DNA from: Hyalangium ruber
GTDB taxonomy: Bacteria; Myxococcota; Myxococcia; Myxococcales; Myxococcaceae
Direction of reading: 5' to 3'
Assembly (NCBI RefSeq): GCF_034259325.1
Contig: NZ_JAXIVS010000017.1
Coordinates: 124,001-188,000 of the forward strand
Length of the DNA: 64,000 nt
The position numbers were made by a program, and so were the translations under genes. Shown here one piece after another: positions 37,573-46,113 of the stretch. Every line of letters begins with the position of its first letter. Positions within the stretch are counted from its first letter, which is position 1. The notes beneath the pieces are model-generated. The model was not told the origin of the DNA. It was given only the letters and a program-made list of their open reading frames with translations, and ran no database searches.

Positions 37573-39780
37573 CTACAGGTGCTTCTGGAAGTAGCCGAGC
37601 ACCCACTCGTACTGGCGCTGGGTGACGAGCGGGTCGGGCACCATGTGCGTCAGCCCGCTGAGCGGCAGCAGGTCGTGCGGCTTGCCTGCGCGGAAGAGCG
37701 CGTCGGAGAGCTTGAGGGTGTGGAAGAAGTAGACGTTGTCGTCCGCGGTGCCGTGGATGAGCAGCAGCGGGCGCATGGGCTTGCTCTCGTCCTTCGCGTA
37801 GGTGAGCAGCGAGCTCTTCTCGTAGGCCTCGGGGTGCTCCTGGGGCAGGCCCAGGTAGCGCTCGGTGTAGTGGGTGTCGTAGTCGAGCCAGTCCACCACG
37901 GGCGCGCCGGAGACGGCGGCCTTGAAGAAGTCGGGGCGCTTGAGGACGGCGAGCGCGGCCATGTAGCCGCCGAAGCTCCAGCCCTCGATGCCGACGCGAG
38001 CCAGGTCCACCTCGGGCACCTTCTCGGCCAGGGCCTTGAGGGCGGCGATCTGATCATCCAGCGTGGCGGTGGCGAAGTCGTACTTCACCGTGCGCTCCCA
38101 GGCGGCGGTGCGCAGCGGGGTGCCGCGCCCGTCGAACTTGACGACGAGGAAGCCCTTGTCCGCCATCCACTGGTTGAGCAGGTTCTCCGCCATGCTGTGG
38201 CGCACCACGGTGGTGGTGGGACCGGCGTACACCTTGATGACGACGGGCAGCTTCACCCCGGGCTTCGCGTTCCGGGGACGGAGGACGGAGGCGTGGAAGC
38301 CCTCCTTGCCGACCTGGAAGAACTGCGCGTTGGGAGCGAAGGGCGGCTCCACCGCGACGGAGGGCAGCTCGCCCACGCGCGTGCCGTCCGAGCGCAGCAC
38401 GACGAAGCGCGGCATGGTGGTGGCCGTCTGGGTGGTGGCGACGCTCAGCCCGCCCGACTTCGCGACGTGGGCGAACTGCTCGTGCGCGGGGCCCTGCGTG
38501 CCCGTGGAGAGCTTCTCTGGCGCTCCCCCGTCCCGCACCCGCCAGAGGTAGCTCTGGGTGGGGTTCGGGTCCCCGTAGAAATAGAGGGTGCGGTCGGCGT
38601 CCACGTAGCGCGCCAGGCCGAAGAAGCCCGCGGCTGGCTTCACCCACGACTGAGCGAGGCTGCCGTCCGGCTTGCGCAGCTCTACCTCGGGGCCACCGTT
38701 GCGCTCGGTGTACCAGAGGAAGCCGCTGCCATCCTCGAGCCACCGGGGGAAGTCCTGGTCCAGGTTGAGCCAGGCGTCATCCTTCTCCGTGAGCAGCAGG
38801 CGCGTCTTGCCGGTGGCCGCGTCCACCGAGAGCAGCTGCTGCTCGGTCTGCGTGCGGTTCTGCACCAGCACCGTCAGCGGGCCGCCCTTCTTCCAGGTGA
38901 CGGTGGCCACATACGGGTACTTCTTCGCGTCCCAGTCCACCCACACCGTCTTGCCGCCGGCGATGGGAATGATGCCCAAGCGCACCACGGCGTTGGCCTT
39001 GCCCGGGCGTGGGTACGGGAAGGTGTTGCCGCCCCGCTCGGGGCGCATCACGTCCACGATGGTGAGCTTCTCCACGCCGGTGGTGTCGGACTCCGTGTAG
39101 GCGAGGTGCTTGGCCTCCGGGCTCCACCAGAAGCCGGAGTAGCGCCGCATCTCCTCCTGGGCGACGAACTCGGCCAGGCCGTGGGTCTTCGCCTCCGTGC
39201 CTCCCTGGGTGACGCGCTTCTCCGTGTTGGTGGCCAGCTCGAGCCGGTACACGTCGTGCCCGCGCACGTACGCCACCTGCTTGCCGTCCGGCGAGAAGTG
39301 CGGGTCGATGACGCCCGGGCCCGTCTTCAGCTCCAGCACCTTGCCGGTGGCGCGCTCGAAGACGTAGAGCTTGCCGGACAGGCTCACGAGGATTCGCTGG
39401 CCGTCGTCCGACAAGTCGTAGCCGGTGAAGCCCTTGGCGCTCACGCGCATGCGCTCGCGACGGGCCTGCTCCTCCACTGTCAGCGTCTCCTCGGCGCCTC
39501 GCAGGAGGATCTCCGGAGTGAGGAGCTCCTTCGTCTCGCCCGTGGCCACGTCGAAGGCGAAGAGCGTCTGCGTGGCGGAGGTGGGCTGGGCGCGCAGGAA
39601 GAGGACGGTCTTCTCGTCCGGGGTGATGCGCGGCTTGGTGGGACGGCCGCTCATGAAGCGGCGCGTCTCGGCGAACTGGCGAAGGAAGGTGTCCGTCTTC
39701 GGGTCGTTCATGGGCTTGGCGACGGTCTGGGCGAAAACCGGGAGGCTCGCGAGGAGGAGCGCGGCGACAAGGTAGCGCAT
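37573..39780 (-). CDS. Dipeptidyl-peptidase IV-type S9 serine peptidase, exported
   Basis: 735 residues from the ATG at 39780, giving a signal peptide MRYLVAALLLASLPVFAQ. The N-terminal beta-propeller (DPPIV_N) contains the double-Glu substrate motif in QEEMRRYSGFWWSP. The hydrolase domain has the nucleophile in EGWSFGGYMAA, the Asp in HGTADDNVYFFH and the His in LTHMVPD. DPP4-type enzymes release Xaa-Pro dipeptides; here probably periplasmic or secreted, fitting a predatory proteolytic lifestyle. It converges on the csp terminator. A GCCCGG-AA-CCGGGC repeat lies just upstream of the start. Confidence 0.92.
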   Translation of the reverse strand: MRYLVAALLLASLPVFAQTVAKPMNDPKTDTFLRQFAETRRFMSGRPTKPRITPDEKTVLFLRAQPTSATQTLFAFDVATGETKELLTPEILLRGAEETLTVEEQARRERMRVSAKGFTGYDLSDDGQRILVSLSGKLYVFERATGKVLELKTGPGVIDPHFSPDGKQVAYVRGHDVYRLELATNTEKRVTQGGTEAKTHGLAEFVAQEEMRRYSGFWWSPEAKHLAYTESDTTGVEKLTIVDVMRPERGGNTFPYPRPGKANAVVRLGIIPIAGGKTVWVDWDAKKYPYVATVTWKKGGPLTVLVQNRTQTEQQLLSVDAATGKTRLLLTEKDDAWLNLDQDFPRWLEDGSGFLWYTERNGGPEVELRKPDGSLAQSWVKPAAGFFGLARYVDADRTLYFYGDPNPTQSYLWRVRDGGAPEKLSTGTQGPAHEQFAHVAKSGGLSVATTQTATTMPRFVVLRSDGTRVGELPSVAVEPPFAPNAQFFQVGKEGFHASVLRPRNAKPGVKLPVVIKVYAGPTTTVVRHSMAENLLNQWMADKGFLVVKFDGRGTPLRTAAWERTVKYDFATATLDDQIAALKALAEKVPEVDLARVGIEGWSFGGYMAALAVLKRPDFFKAAVSGAPVVDWLDYDTHYTERYLGLPQEHPEAYEKSSLLTYAKDESKPMRPLLLIHGTADDNVYFFHTLKLSDALFRAGKPHDLLPLSGLTHMVPDPLVTQRQYEWVLGYFQKHL

Positions 39781-39896
39781 GCGATGCTGGCGCCCGGAAC
39801 CGGGCACCTCTCCTTTCACGTCGGAGGGGCGCGAAGCCTACACTCCGGCTCCACGCATCGGGTGGGAAAGCACGGACCCGGGAGGTTATTCCCCAG

Positions 39897-40667
39897 ATGG
39901 ACCCAGAAGCACCGCACCACCTGCGCCTCGCCGGTGTCATCCGCCTGTCACTCGGCGGCGGGCGCGGGCCATCGGATGCCTACGTCTTCGATCCGCATCG
40001 GCTCGCCCTGCCCTCCTGGGCGTGCGCGCTCGGCGGGTCGGGGCCGCCAGCACTGCTGGTGACACTGGATCGGCACTTGGACATCGTGCCTCCGAGCAAG
40101 CCCGAGGCAGTGCCGGATCGAAGCGCCGGGCTGCGCGCTCTGGATGAGCACGCGCGGTGGACGCTGGACGTGCGCAACTACGATCACATCCTCGCCGCCA
40201 TGGAGGCGGGGCTGGTAGGCGACGCGTTGTTCATCGCGCGGGCGCGGCCCCGGGGCTCGTTCGCGGGGGACGTATATAAGGATACGCGCGGCCGGGAGCA
40301 CCGGCTGGTGGCGGTGTCCACGGTGGACCGGGCGGCGGAGGCGTTCCTCTCCCCTGCTCCGGGAGATGCGGTGCGCGAAGTGCTGGAGCGCGCCGAGCGC
40401 GTGTTGCTGGACGTGGACCTGGACTGCTTCACGTCTCCGAGTGACGCGGATCCGACCACGGTGCTGCCGTGGCCCCGGAGCGTGATTCGTGAGTTCCTGC
40501 TGCCCGACGGGAGCGAGCCCTTCTGGGACGCCGTGCTGGGCAAGGCCGTGGCGCTCACGCTCGCCCGGGAGCCCCACCACTGCGGAGGGCTGCTTGCCTC
40601 GGGTGAGCTGTTCCACGACGCGGCCGAGGTGCTGTTCCGCGAGCTGCTCCACGCCGAGCCTCCCTGA
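39897..40667 (+). CDS. UPF0489-family protein
   Basis: 256 residues without signal or membrane segment. Recognisable pieces are LLVTLDRHLDIV (a D-x-H metal-type motif), VLLDVDLDCF and the end segment LAREPHHCGG, matching the UPF0489 family, whose arginase/deacetylase-like motifs suggest a metal-dependent hydrolase. No function has been established for the family. Divergent from the peptidase and convergent on the Omp85 gene, so it is probably a single-gene unit. An ATATAAGGATA stretch inside the gene is coding (DVYKDT), not a promoter. Confidence 0.7.
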   Translation: MDPEAPHHLRLAGVIRLSLGGGRGPSDAYVFDPHRLALPSWACALGGSGPPALLVTLDRHLDIVPPSKPEAVPDRSAGLRALDEHARWTLDVRNYDHILAAMEAGLVGDALFIARARPRGSFAGDVYKDTRGREHRLVAVSTVDRAAEAFLSPAPGDAVREVLERAERVLLDVDLDCFTSPSDADPTTVLPWPRSVIREFLLPDGSEPFWDAVLGKAVALTLAREPHHCGGLLASGELFHDAAEVLFRELLHAEPP

Positions 40668-40678
40668 GGTGGCGCGGC

Positions 40679-42475
40679 TCAGCGCAGGGGCGTGTCCAGG
40701 ATGCTCGGACGGTACTCGGTGATCTGCCCGCCGCTGAAGGTGAAGCGCTGGCCCACGGGCGGCAGCGTGTCGTTGAGCACGTACCCGAAGTCCAACCGGA
40801 ACGGGTACACGTTGAACTGTGGGAACAGGAAGCGGATGCCCACGCCCACCGAGTGGACCATCTTCGGTCGCCGGTCGAACGCCGAGCCCGCGTCGTAGAA
40901 GAGCACCCCGCCCATATGCAGCGTCTGGAAGACCACCGGCGCCGTGCGGTACTCCACGTTCACCAGCAACAGCCGCTTGCCCGAGTACGCGTCCTGCCGC
41001 GCCCCGCGGAGTCCGTTGGCGCCGCCCAGCAGCTCGATCCGATCGAACAGGTCGTCGATGTTCACGTCGAGCACGCCACGCGCCATGAAGCGCCCGCCCA
41101 GCACCTTCGGCGAGACCTGATGTATCTCCGCCGCCCAGCGGCGGTTCGTCCACTGGCTGCCCGTGCCCAGCGCTCGGCGAATTGCCCCCGCCGCTGACAC
41201 CGTGGTCAGCGCATCCGCGTACAACCAGCGGTAGCGCACCGCCGCGCCCGCTTCCGCGTAGTGCGCCGCGGAGGGGAATGCTGGCGGCGCGTACCGGAGG
41301 CTCGCCACCACATAGTGGCCGATCTGGTAGTCCTCCGAGAGCGCGTAGGTGTCCACGCCGCGCATCACCTCGTAGCGGGCCTCGAAGGCCGACAACGACA
41401 GGGAGGCATAGGTGGCGTCCTCGCTGTGCGGCAGGTGGTTCTCCTTCAGCCACTCGCGCTGCGCGTCGTCCAACGGCGCCGCCGCAGGCGCGGCGTACTC
41501 TCGGTGGTACGCCTCCACCCCGCCCGTCACGTTCACCTTGTAGTACTCGCCATAGGAGCGCGTGTAGCTGGCGCCGCCGGACACCTCGCTCGTCACGTAG
41601 ATGAAGGGCACGGGCTCGCCGTCCGGGTAGGGCAGTTGCCACACCTCCGTGCCCCGGAACACCCGCGTCGTCGCCGTGTTCCACGTCACCGAGGTGCTCG
41701 CGCCCCACGGCGTGGACAGCGAGTACAGCGGGCGCTGCAACACCAGCGTGCCCCGAGATCCCTCCGGCTTGCCGCTCTCGCGCCCGAGGATGAGGGAAGC
41801 CGTCTCCCCCAAGTACCAGCGGCTGCCCCCCACCCGCCGGTTGATATAGGTCTGCCCGAAGCTCAGCGTGTCCGGCCGCAGCAGGAAGTCGAGCGCCAGC
41901 CGCTGGTTGAGGCCCAGGAAGTTCGCCTCGGTGCCTTGCAGCCGCAGGTAGCGCACGAACGAGCCCACCAGCTCGAAGTCCTGGCTGAGGCGCAGCGACC
42001 AGATGTCCTTGGTGATGACCAGCAGCGCCACGCCTCCCGGCGTCTGGCCCTTCACCGGCACCACGCGCACCACCGCGAAGATGTTCAGCTTGCGCAGGTT
42101 GCGCGCCGTCTCCTCGGCCAGCGCGGGCGAGTACAGCGCCCCGGGCTCCAGCAGCACCTCTCGGCGGATGACCTCCTCGCGCGTGCGCACGTGGAACACG
42201 TTGAGGATGTTGGGGTACGGGTCGCTCTGGGCCACCACGTCCTCGGCGGCGACGAGCACCGCCTCCAACCGCTTGCCCTCCGGAGAGCGCTCCAGCTCAC
42301 TGCCGTGCTGGGCGAGGCCCCAGGCCAGGAGCGACTCCTCGTACCCCGCCGCCGGAGTTGGGGCCTCCGGCTCCGGGGCCGTCGCCATCAGCGGCGCGAC
42401 CAGTAGGGTGAGGAGCGCGAGCGACACACACCCATCTTGGCATGCGCGGCGCTGTTGGCTGGGAGAGATTTCCAC
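40679..42475 (-). CDS. Omp85 superfamily outer-membrane protein (BamA/TamA-like)
   Basis: 598 residues: signal peptide, one or two POTRA-like units (about 75-170, NILNVFHVRTREEVIRREVL), then a beta-barrel rich in alternating aromatic residues. The Omp85 L6-type motif GGANGLRGARQDAYSGKRL is near 505 and the protein ends in a strand finishing at TPLR rather than the canonical terminal Phe/Trp. It is shorter than BamA (about 800) and carries fewer POTRA units. The GTG at 42475 gives a charged N-terminus before the signal; the in-frame GTG at 42427 (SLALLTLLVAP) may be the true start. Function in protein or lipid insertion is inferred. Confidence 0.82.
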   Translation of the reverse strand: MEISPSQQRRACQDGCVSLALLTLLVAPLMATAPEPEAPTPAAGYEESLLAWGLAQHGSELERSPEGKRLEAVLVAAEDVVAQSDPYPNILNVFHVRTREEVIRREVLLEPGALYSPALAEETARNLRKLNIFAVVRVVPVKGQTPGGVALLVITKDIWSLRLSQDFELVGSFVRYLRLQGTEANFLGLNQRLALDFLLRPDTLSFGQTYINRRVGGSRWYLGETASLILGRESGKPEGSRGTLVLQRPLYSLSTPWGASTSVTWNTATTRVFRGTEVWQLPYPDGEPVPFIYVTSEVSGGASYTRSYGEYYKVNVTGGVEAYHREYAAPAAAPLDDAQREWLKENHLPHSEDATYASLSLSAFEARYEVMRGVDTYALSEDYQIGHYVVASLRYAPPAFPSAAHYAEAGAAVRYRWLYADALTTVSAAGAIRRALGTGSQWTNRRWAAEIHQVSPKVLGGRFMARGVLDVNIDDLFDRIELLGGANGLRGARQDAYSGKRLLLVNVEYRTAPVVFQTLHMGGVLFYDAGSAFDRRPKMVHSVGVGIRFLFPQFNVYPFRLDFGYVLNDTLPPVGQRFTFSGGQITEYRPSILDTPLR

Positions 42476-42605
42476 GCACCTGGAGCTTCCGGTGGCCCGC
42501 CGAAGCTACCGCTGGTCAACAGTCCACCCGGATGTGGCGCACCGCGTGCTGCAGGGAGGCGGGGGCGGACAGAAGATGCCACTGGCCTGAACCTGGAAAG
42601 ACACC

Positions 42606-42995
42606 TTGGACTCCAGCACCGCGACAACGGTCCTCCTCGTAGAGGACAACGAAGACATCCGAGAGGGTCTGAGTACCCTGCTGGAAGCCGAGAACTACGA
42701 GGTGACTCCCGTGGGCACGGCCGAAGATGGGATGGAGCGGCTGCGTGTGCGGTCGTTCCACATCATCGTCACCGACTACATGCTCCCCGGAGAGAGCGGC
42801 AGGTGGATGGTGGAGCAGGCCCGGAGAGAAGCGTGCATCGGTAAGACGCCGGTGCTGATGATCACCGCCCACCCGCGCGTCGAACCTCCCGCGGGAGTGC
42901 ATATCCTCCACAAGCCGCTGGACATCAACGAGTTCCTGCGTGCGGTGGAGAAGGTGCTCACCTCGGCCTCTCAGCGCACAGCGAGGACGGGCTGA
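42606..42995 (+). CDS. Single-domain response regulator
   Basis: 129 residues, one receiver: Glu13-Asp14 acidic pair, Asp57 in IVTDYMLPGESG, Thr in MITAHP and Lys in LHKPLD. A TTG start with GGAAAG seven bases upstream. Orphan: divergent from the Omp85 gene and convergent with the binding-protein gene, whose stop is three bases away. No kinase is adjacent. Confidence 0.88.
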   Translation: MDSSTATTVLLVEDNEDIREGLSTLLEAENYEVTPVGTAEDGMERLRVRSFHIIVTDYMLPGESGRWMVEQARREACIGKTPVLMITAHPRVEPPAGVHILHKPLDINEFLRAVEKVLTSASQRTARTG

Positions 42996-42998
42996 GCC

Positions 42999-43862
42999 TC
43001 AAGCCGAGCGGAGATCTCCCGGGCGCGGCGAAGGGAGCTGCTCGCCACGGGCCACGGCGGCGACGATGCGCGCCAGCTGATCCACTCCGTCCGTGAGGGA
43101 AGCGGGGCCCGGCTGGAGGATGAACGTGCTCTTCACTTCGTAGAGCTGATCATCCACTACCGCTCGCACGTTCGACCAGCCTGGGCGGGAGACGATCTTC
43201 TCCCGCTTCGCCTTGCGGCCGCACCAGCTGGCGATGACGCCCTCCGGGTCCCTGCGCGCCACTTCCTCGGGCGTGAAGATGCGGCCCTTGGCGCCCTGGT
43301 GCTCGCGCGACTCGCGGCATACGTCCTCGCCTCCCACCAGCTCGACCAGCTCGGAGCACCAGCGAATGCCGGAGATGAGCGGCTCGTGCCACTCCTCGAA
43401 GAAGATGCGAGGGCGGCGTGGCAGCTTCTCCGCGGCCTCCGCGTGCCGCTCCAGGTTCGCCGTCAGCGTGTTCGCCAGCTTCTCGGCCTCCTCCGCCCGC
43501 CCCACCAGCGCGCCCACCACTCGCACCGTCTGGAGGATCTCCGCGATCGAGCGCTGGTTGAACAGGTACACGGGCACCCCGCGCTTGCACAGCTCGCGGC
43601 CCAGATCCGCCTGCAGGTCCGAGAACCCCAGCACCAGATCCGGCTTCAGCTCCAGGATGCGCTCGAAGTTGGCGTCGAGGAACGAGCTGACCCGGGGCTT
43701 CTTGCGCGCCTCGGGTGGGCGCACGGTGAAGCCGGACACGCCTACCACCTGGTCCCCGGCCCCAATGCGGTAGAGCGTCTCCGTCGTCTCCTCCGTCATG
43801 CAGACGATGCGCTGGGGGTAGCGCGGCGCGGAAGCGAGCAGGCTCTCCAATCGAGCGTTCAT
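42999..43862 (-). CDS. BtuF-like periplasmic-binding-fold protein lacking a signal peptide
   Basis: 287 residues. Typical of the cobalamin/iron-siderophore binding-protein (BtuF/FecB, PF01497) fold: IVCMTEETTETLYRIGAGDQVVGVS, FERILELKPDLVLGFSD, and EEWHEPLISGIRWCSELVELVGG. Unusually, the N-terminus (MNARLESLLASAPRYPQR) has no hydrophobic signal or lipobox and no permease or ATPase lies nearby. Such stand-alone cytosolic members are annotated as cobalamin-binding proteins without demonstrated function. It lies just downstream of the Sit-type cassette on the same strand, 14 bp from the immunity gene stop. Confidence 0.82.
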   Translation of the reverse strand: MNARLESLLASAPRYPQRIVCMTEETTETLYRIGAGDQVVGVSGFTVRPPEARKKPRVSSFLDANFERILELKPDLVLGFSDLQADLGRELCKRGVPVYLFNQRSIAEILQTVRVVGALVGRAEEAEKLANTLTANLERHAEAAEKLPRRPRIFFEEWHEPLISGIRWCSELVELVGGEDVCRESREHQGAKGRIFTPEEVARRDPEGVIASWCGRKAKREKIVSRPGWSNVRAVVDDQLYEVKSTFILQPGPASLTDGVDQLARIVAAVARGEQLPSPRPGDLRSA

Positions 43863-43876
43863 GGGTGGGCCTTATG

Positions 43877-44488
43877 TCAGAACTTCACGCCGTCCAATTT
43901 CTCCAGGACGGCCCTGATGGCTTCCGGGGTGGTGCCACTGCGCTTCGCCAGGTCCGGAGCCGAGTACGTCACCGCCACCTCTGTCAGTGGCCCTTCAGCG
44001 AAGCCTTCCACGACCACTGGACCGATGTCCCCGGGCCATTGGAGGGCGCTCAGCTCGCGCCACCTTCGCACCGGGTCGAAGATGGTGAAGCATGGCCAGG
44101 ATGGAAACCGGAGCGTGCGGACATCGCAGCCGAGGAACGAGCACTGATCCAGATGTGCTCCTGTGAAGTCACAGTCCTCTATGCCCGCATCCTGTGACCC
44201 GTCCGTCGGGATCCCAAAGACGTTGCCCTTGATGCGACCCGTAAACCGGCAGCCTTTCAGGAAGCCCTTGTGCCAGCGGAAGTTCTTCAACTCCTGCTTC
44301 ACTTCGATCGCACAGTCGATGAACCGGGCTCCCGAGATGATCATCCTCTTCGCGGGCACGCTCAAAACAAGCGTACAGCTCCTCAGTGTCAGCTTGGGCC
44401 CGAGATAGTAGAGGCCGTCCTCATCGCCAAGTACGAGTCGCTCACGCTCGATCTCTCGGTTCTCGAAGATGATGTTGTTCAGCCACAT
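43877..44488 (-). CDS. Putative SitI-type immunity protein, pentapeptide-like
   Basis: 203 residues, no signal peptide. The middle (about 35-135) consists of short repeats with aromatic or Cys residues every five to twenty positions, such as ISGARFIDCAIEV, LKGCRFTGRIKGNVFG and IEDCDFTGAHLDQCSFLGCD, i.e. a pentapeptide-type right-handed beta-helix. Starts 11 bp after the SitA5-like toxin stop with GAGG seven bases upstream, so it should be its cognate immunity protein. GC content is lower than in flanking genes, as expected of exchanged toxin-immunity modules. Function inferred from position and from similar genes next to myxobacterial toxins. Confidence 0.65.
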   Translation of the reverse strand: MWLNNIIFENREIERERLVLGDEDGLYYLGPKLTLRSCTLVLSVPAKRMIISGARFIDCAIEVKQELKNFRWHKGFLKGCRFTGRIKGNVFGIPTDGSQDAGIEDCDFTGAHLDQCSFLGCDVRTLRFPSWPCFTIFDPVRRWRELSALQWPGDIGPVVVEGFAEGPLTEVAVTYSAPDLAKRSGTTPEAIRAVLEKLDGVKF

Positions 44489-44499
44489 TCCTAGGCCTC

Positions 44500-45981
44500 T
44501 CAGAACGTGATCATCCGAAAGAACGCGTCCGCTAAGCGCCGACCATGCAAAGCCAGGTTCGAATCAGTCCCTGAGAGAAGCTCGTACCGGCAACCGGTAA
44601 CCGGGTCAACGGCGTCGACCCCTGTCTTGCTCCAACGGAGGTGGCGGAACTGATCCTTCACTTCATTCTCCACGAAGCGCCCGCGGGCCTGCCGCTCTAG
44701 TAAATGAGACAGCCAATCCTTGCCCTGCTCGCTGGCTCGGCGAATGGCGGTACGCTCTTCGGGTGTCAGTTGCTGCCGGCTCCAGGTCCCGGCCACTCGT
44801 TGCGCAGCCGCCTGAAGTTGGTCCCCCACGGGATCCGCTGCGGGTATCTCCTTCACGGATTTACCGGCGGGTACGTGCCACCGCTGCCCGTTGATGAAGA
44901 CCTGCCGGTTGCCTCCCTGGTGGCGGATGACCGTGGCAACGCCTACTCGCGTCTCCACTGACGCGGCAACCCCTCGACCACCGGGGCTGCGCACCATGAG
45001 GGTGAAGGTGCCCTCGGCGGGGGCCGCCACCGCCTCCACCTCTCCCGCCGCCGCCAGCCTCATGCCTCCCTGTGCCTCAGCCTGCGCCGCCGCGCGCGCA
45101 AAGCCGGGCAGCGTGGGCAGCTTCTCTGCGAGCTTCGCCGTGGTGCCGCCAAGAGCCGCTGTCACCAGCAGCACCAGCCCCCGTGCCGTGTTCTCTCCCA
45201 TCACCTTGCCGAACCGCTCGCCTGCGTCCCGTAGGTGTTCGAAGCGGGTGGCCCGGTCGGCTTCCTGAACCAACCGCGCCCAGCCGTTCATCAGGCTCCA
45301 CACGGTGTCCATGCCCAGCCAGGCAACGAGTGCCACCGTCAGCACCGCCGCGATGCCCTTCGAGATGGGCTCCGGAAGCAGCCACAACGTGAGGTACACG
45401 GCGCTGGTCCACACCACCAGGGCCAGCACCGCCCGCGGGTCCGCCATCTGCACGAGCGCGTGCTTCATCTCCTGGAGGACCGAACCGAAAGCCATGGCCA
45501 GCGCCAGGGTGCGCCGGTCCTCCATCCCCAAGGTGGGCCCGTCCGCCAACAGTCCCAGGCAGTCGCTCCCTGCGTGATCCACCGCGCACATGCGCAGGTA
45601 CTCGCGTGTCATCCGCGCCGCGCTGGAGGCGTCCAAGGCACTGCCCTCCTCCACCGGCACCATCCTCACCACGCGCCCGCAGTCCACCTCCGCCAACAGG
45701 TTGGCTTCCAGCCCTCCCTCCATGAGCCAGTGTGCAGCCTCCGAAGGGCGAGAGGAGGACTGCACATTCCTGGCCAGTTCCCGCATGGCTGACTGGAAGT
45801 CGCCTTCGTCCAACTCCAGCGGCTCGGCGTGAACCGCTCCAGCCGTGAGCACTCGCACCTCATACCGGAGGGCCGCCAGTTCCGCCTCGTAGGGGTCGGT
45901 GCTCCCGGCGGCGCCCCTCTGCGCACTCACGCATGCGGTAAGCACCGCCAGTAGCAGGGCCCCCACCTGACGCAATCCCAT
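44500..45981 (-). CDS. SitA5-like polymorphic toxin lipoprotein
   Basis: 493 residues from the ATG at 45981, which has GGAGG five bases upstream; a GTG at 45996 is less likely. Lipobox LLAVLTAC (Cys17). The conserved delivery part shows SitA5-family landmarks: LWLLPEPISKGIAAVLT, MDTVWSLMNGWARL, AGERFGKVMGENTAR, PTLPGFARAAA and AEAQGGMRLAA, including two hydrophobic segments at about 180-235. The C-terminal 110 residues are the variable toxin, with GVDAVDPVTGCRYELLSG and an FRMITF end, resembling PD-(D/E)XK restriction-fold toxins. In Myxococcus, SitA proteins spread by TraAB outer-membrane exchange and kill cells without the cognate immunity. Confidence 0.75.
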   Translation of the reverse strand: MGLRQVGALLLAVLTACVSAQRGAAGSTDPYEAELAALRYEVRVLTAGAVHAEPLELDEGDFQSAMRELARNVQSSSRPSEAAHWLMEGGLEANLLAEVDCGRVVRMVPVEEGSALDASSAARMTREYLRMCAVDHAGSDCLGLLADGPTLGMEDRRTLALAMAFGSVLQEMKHALVQMADPRAVLALVVWTSAVYLTLWLLPEPISKGIAAVLTVALVAWLGMDTVWSLMNGWARLVQEADRATRFEHLRDAGERFGKVMGENTARGLVLLVTAALGGTTAKLAEKLPTLPGFARAAAQAEAQGGMRLAAAGEVEAVAAPAEGTFTLMVRSPGGRGVAASVETRVGVATVIRHQGGNRQVFINGQRWHVPAGKSVKEIPAADPVGDQLQAAAQRVAGTWSRQQLTPEERTAIRRASEQGKDWLSHLLERQARGRFVENEVKDQFRHLRWSKTGVDAVDPVTGCRYELLSGTDSNLALHGRRLADAFFRMITF

Positions 45982-46113
45982 GAATGCCTCCAGCACGAGG
46001 TGACACCCAGGCTACTGAAACGCTACAGAGGGAACGACGACGCTCCAGGTCCTCTCCGCTGCGTGGAAGAGGGAATGAAACTTTTTGGCCCTCCCCGGGT
46101 TGGTGACAGCGTG

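Noticed and set aside
42535-42551. Possible sigma-54 promoter (TGGCGC-N6-TGCTGC) upstream of the receiver at 42606
   Set aside because: GG/GC spacing fits but the -24 and -12 elements each deviate from consensus; too weak in GC-rich DNA to annotate.
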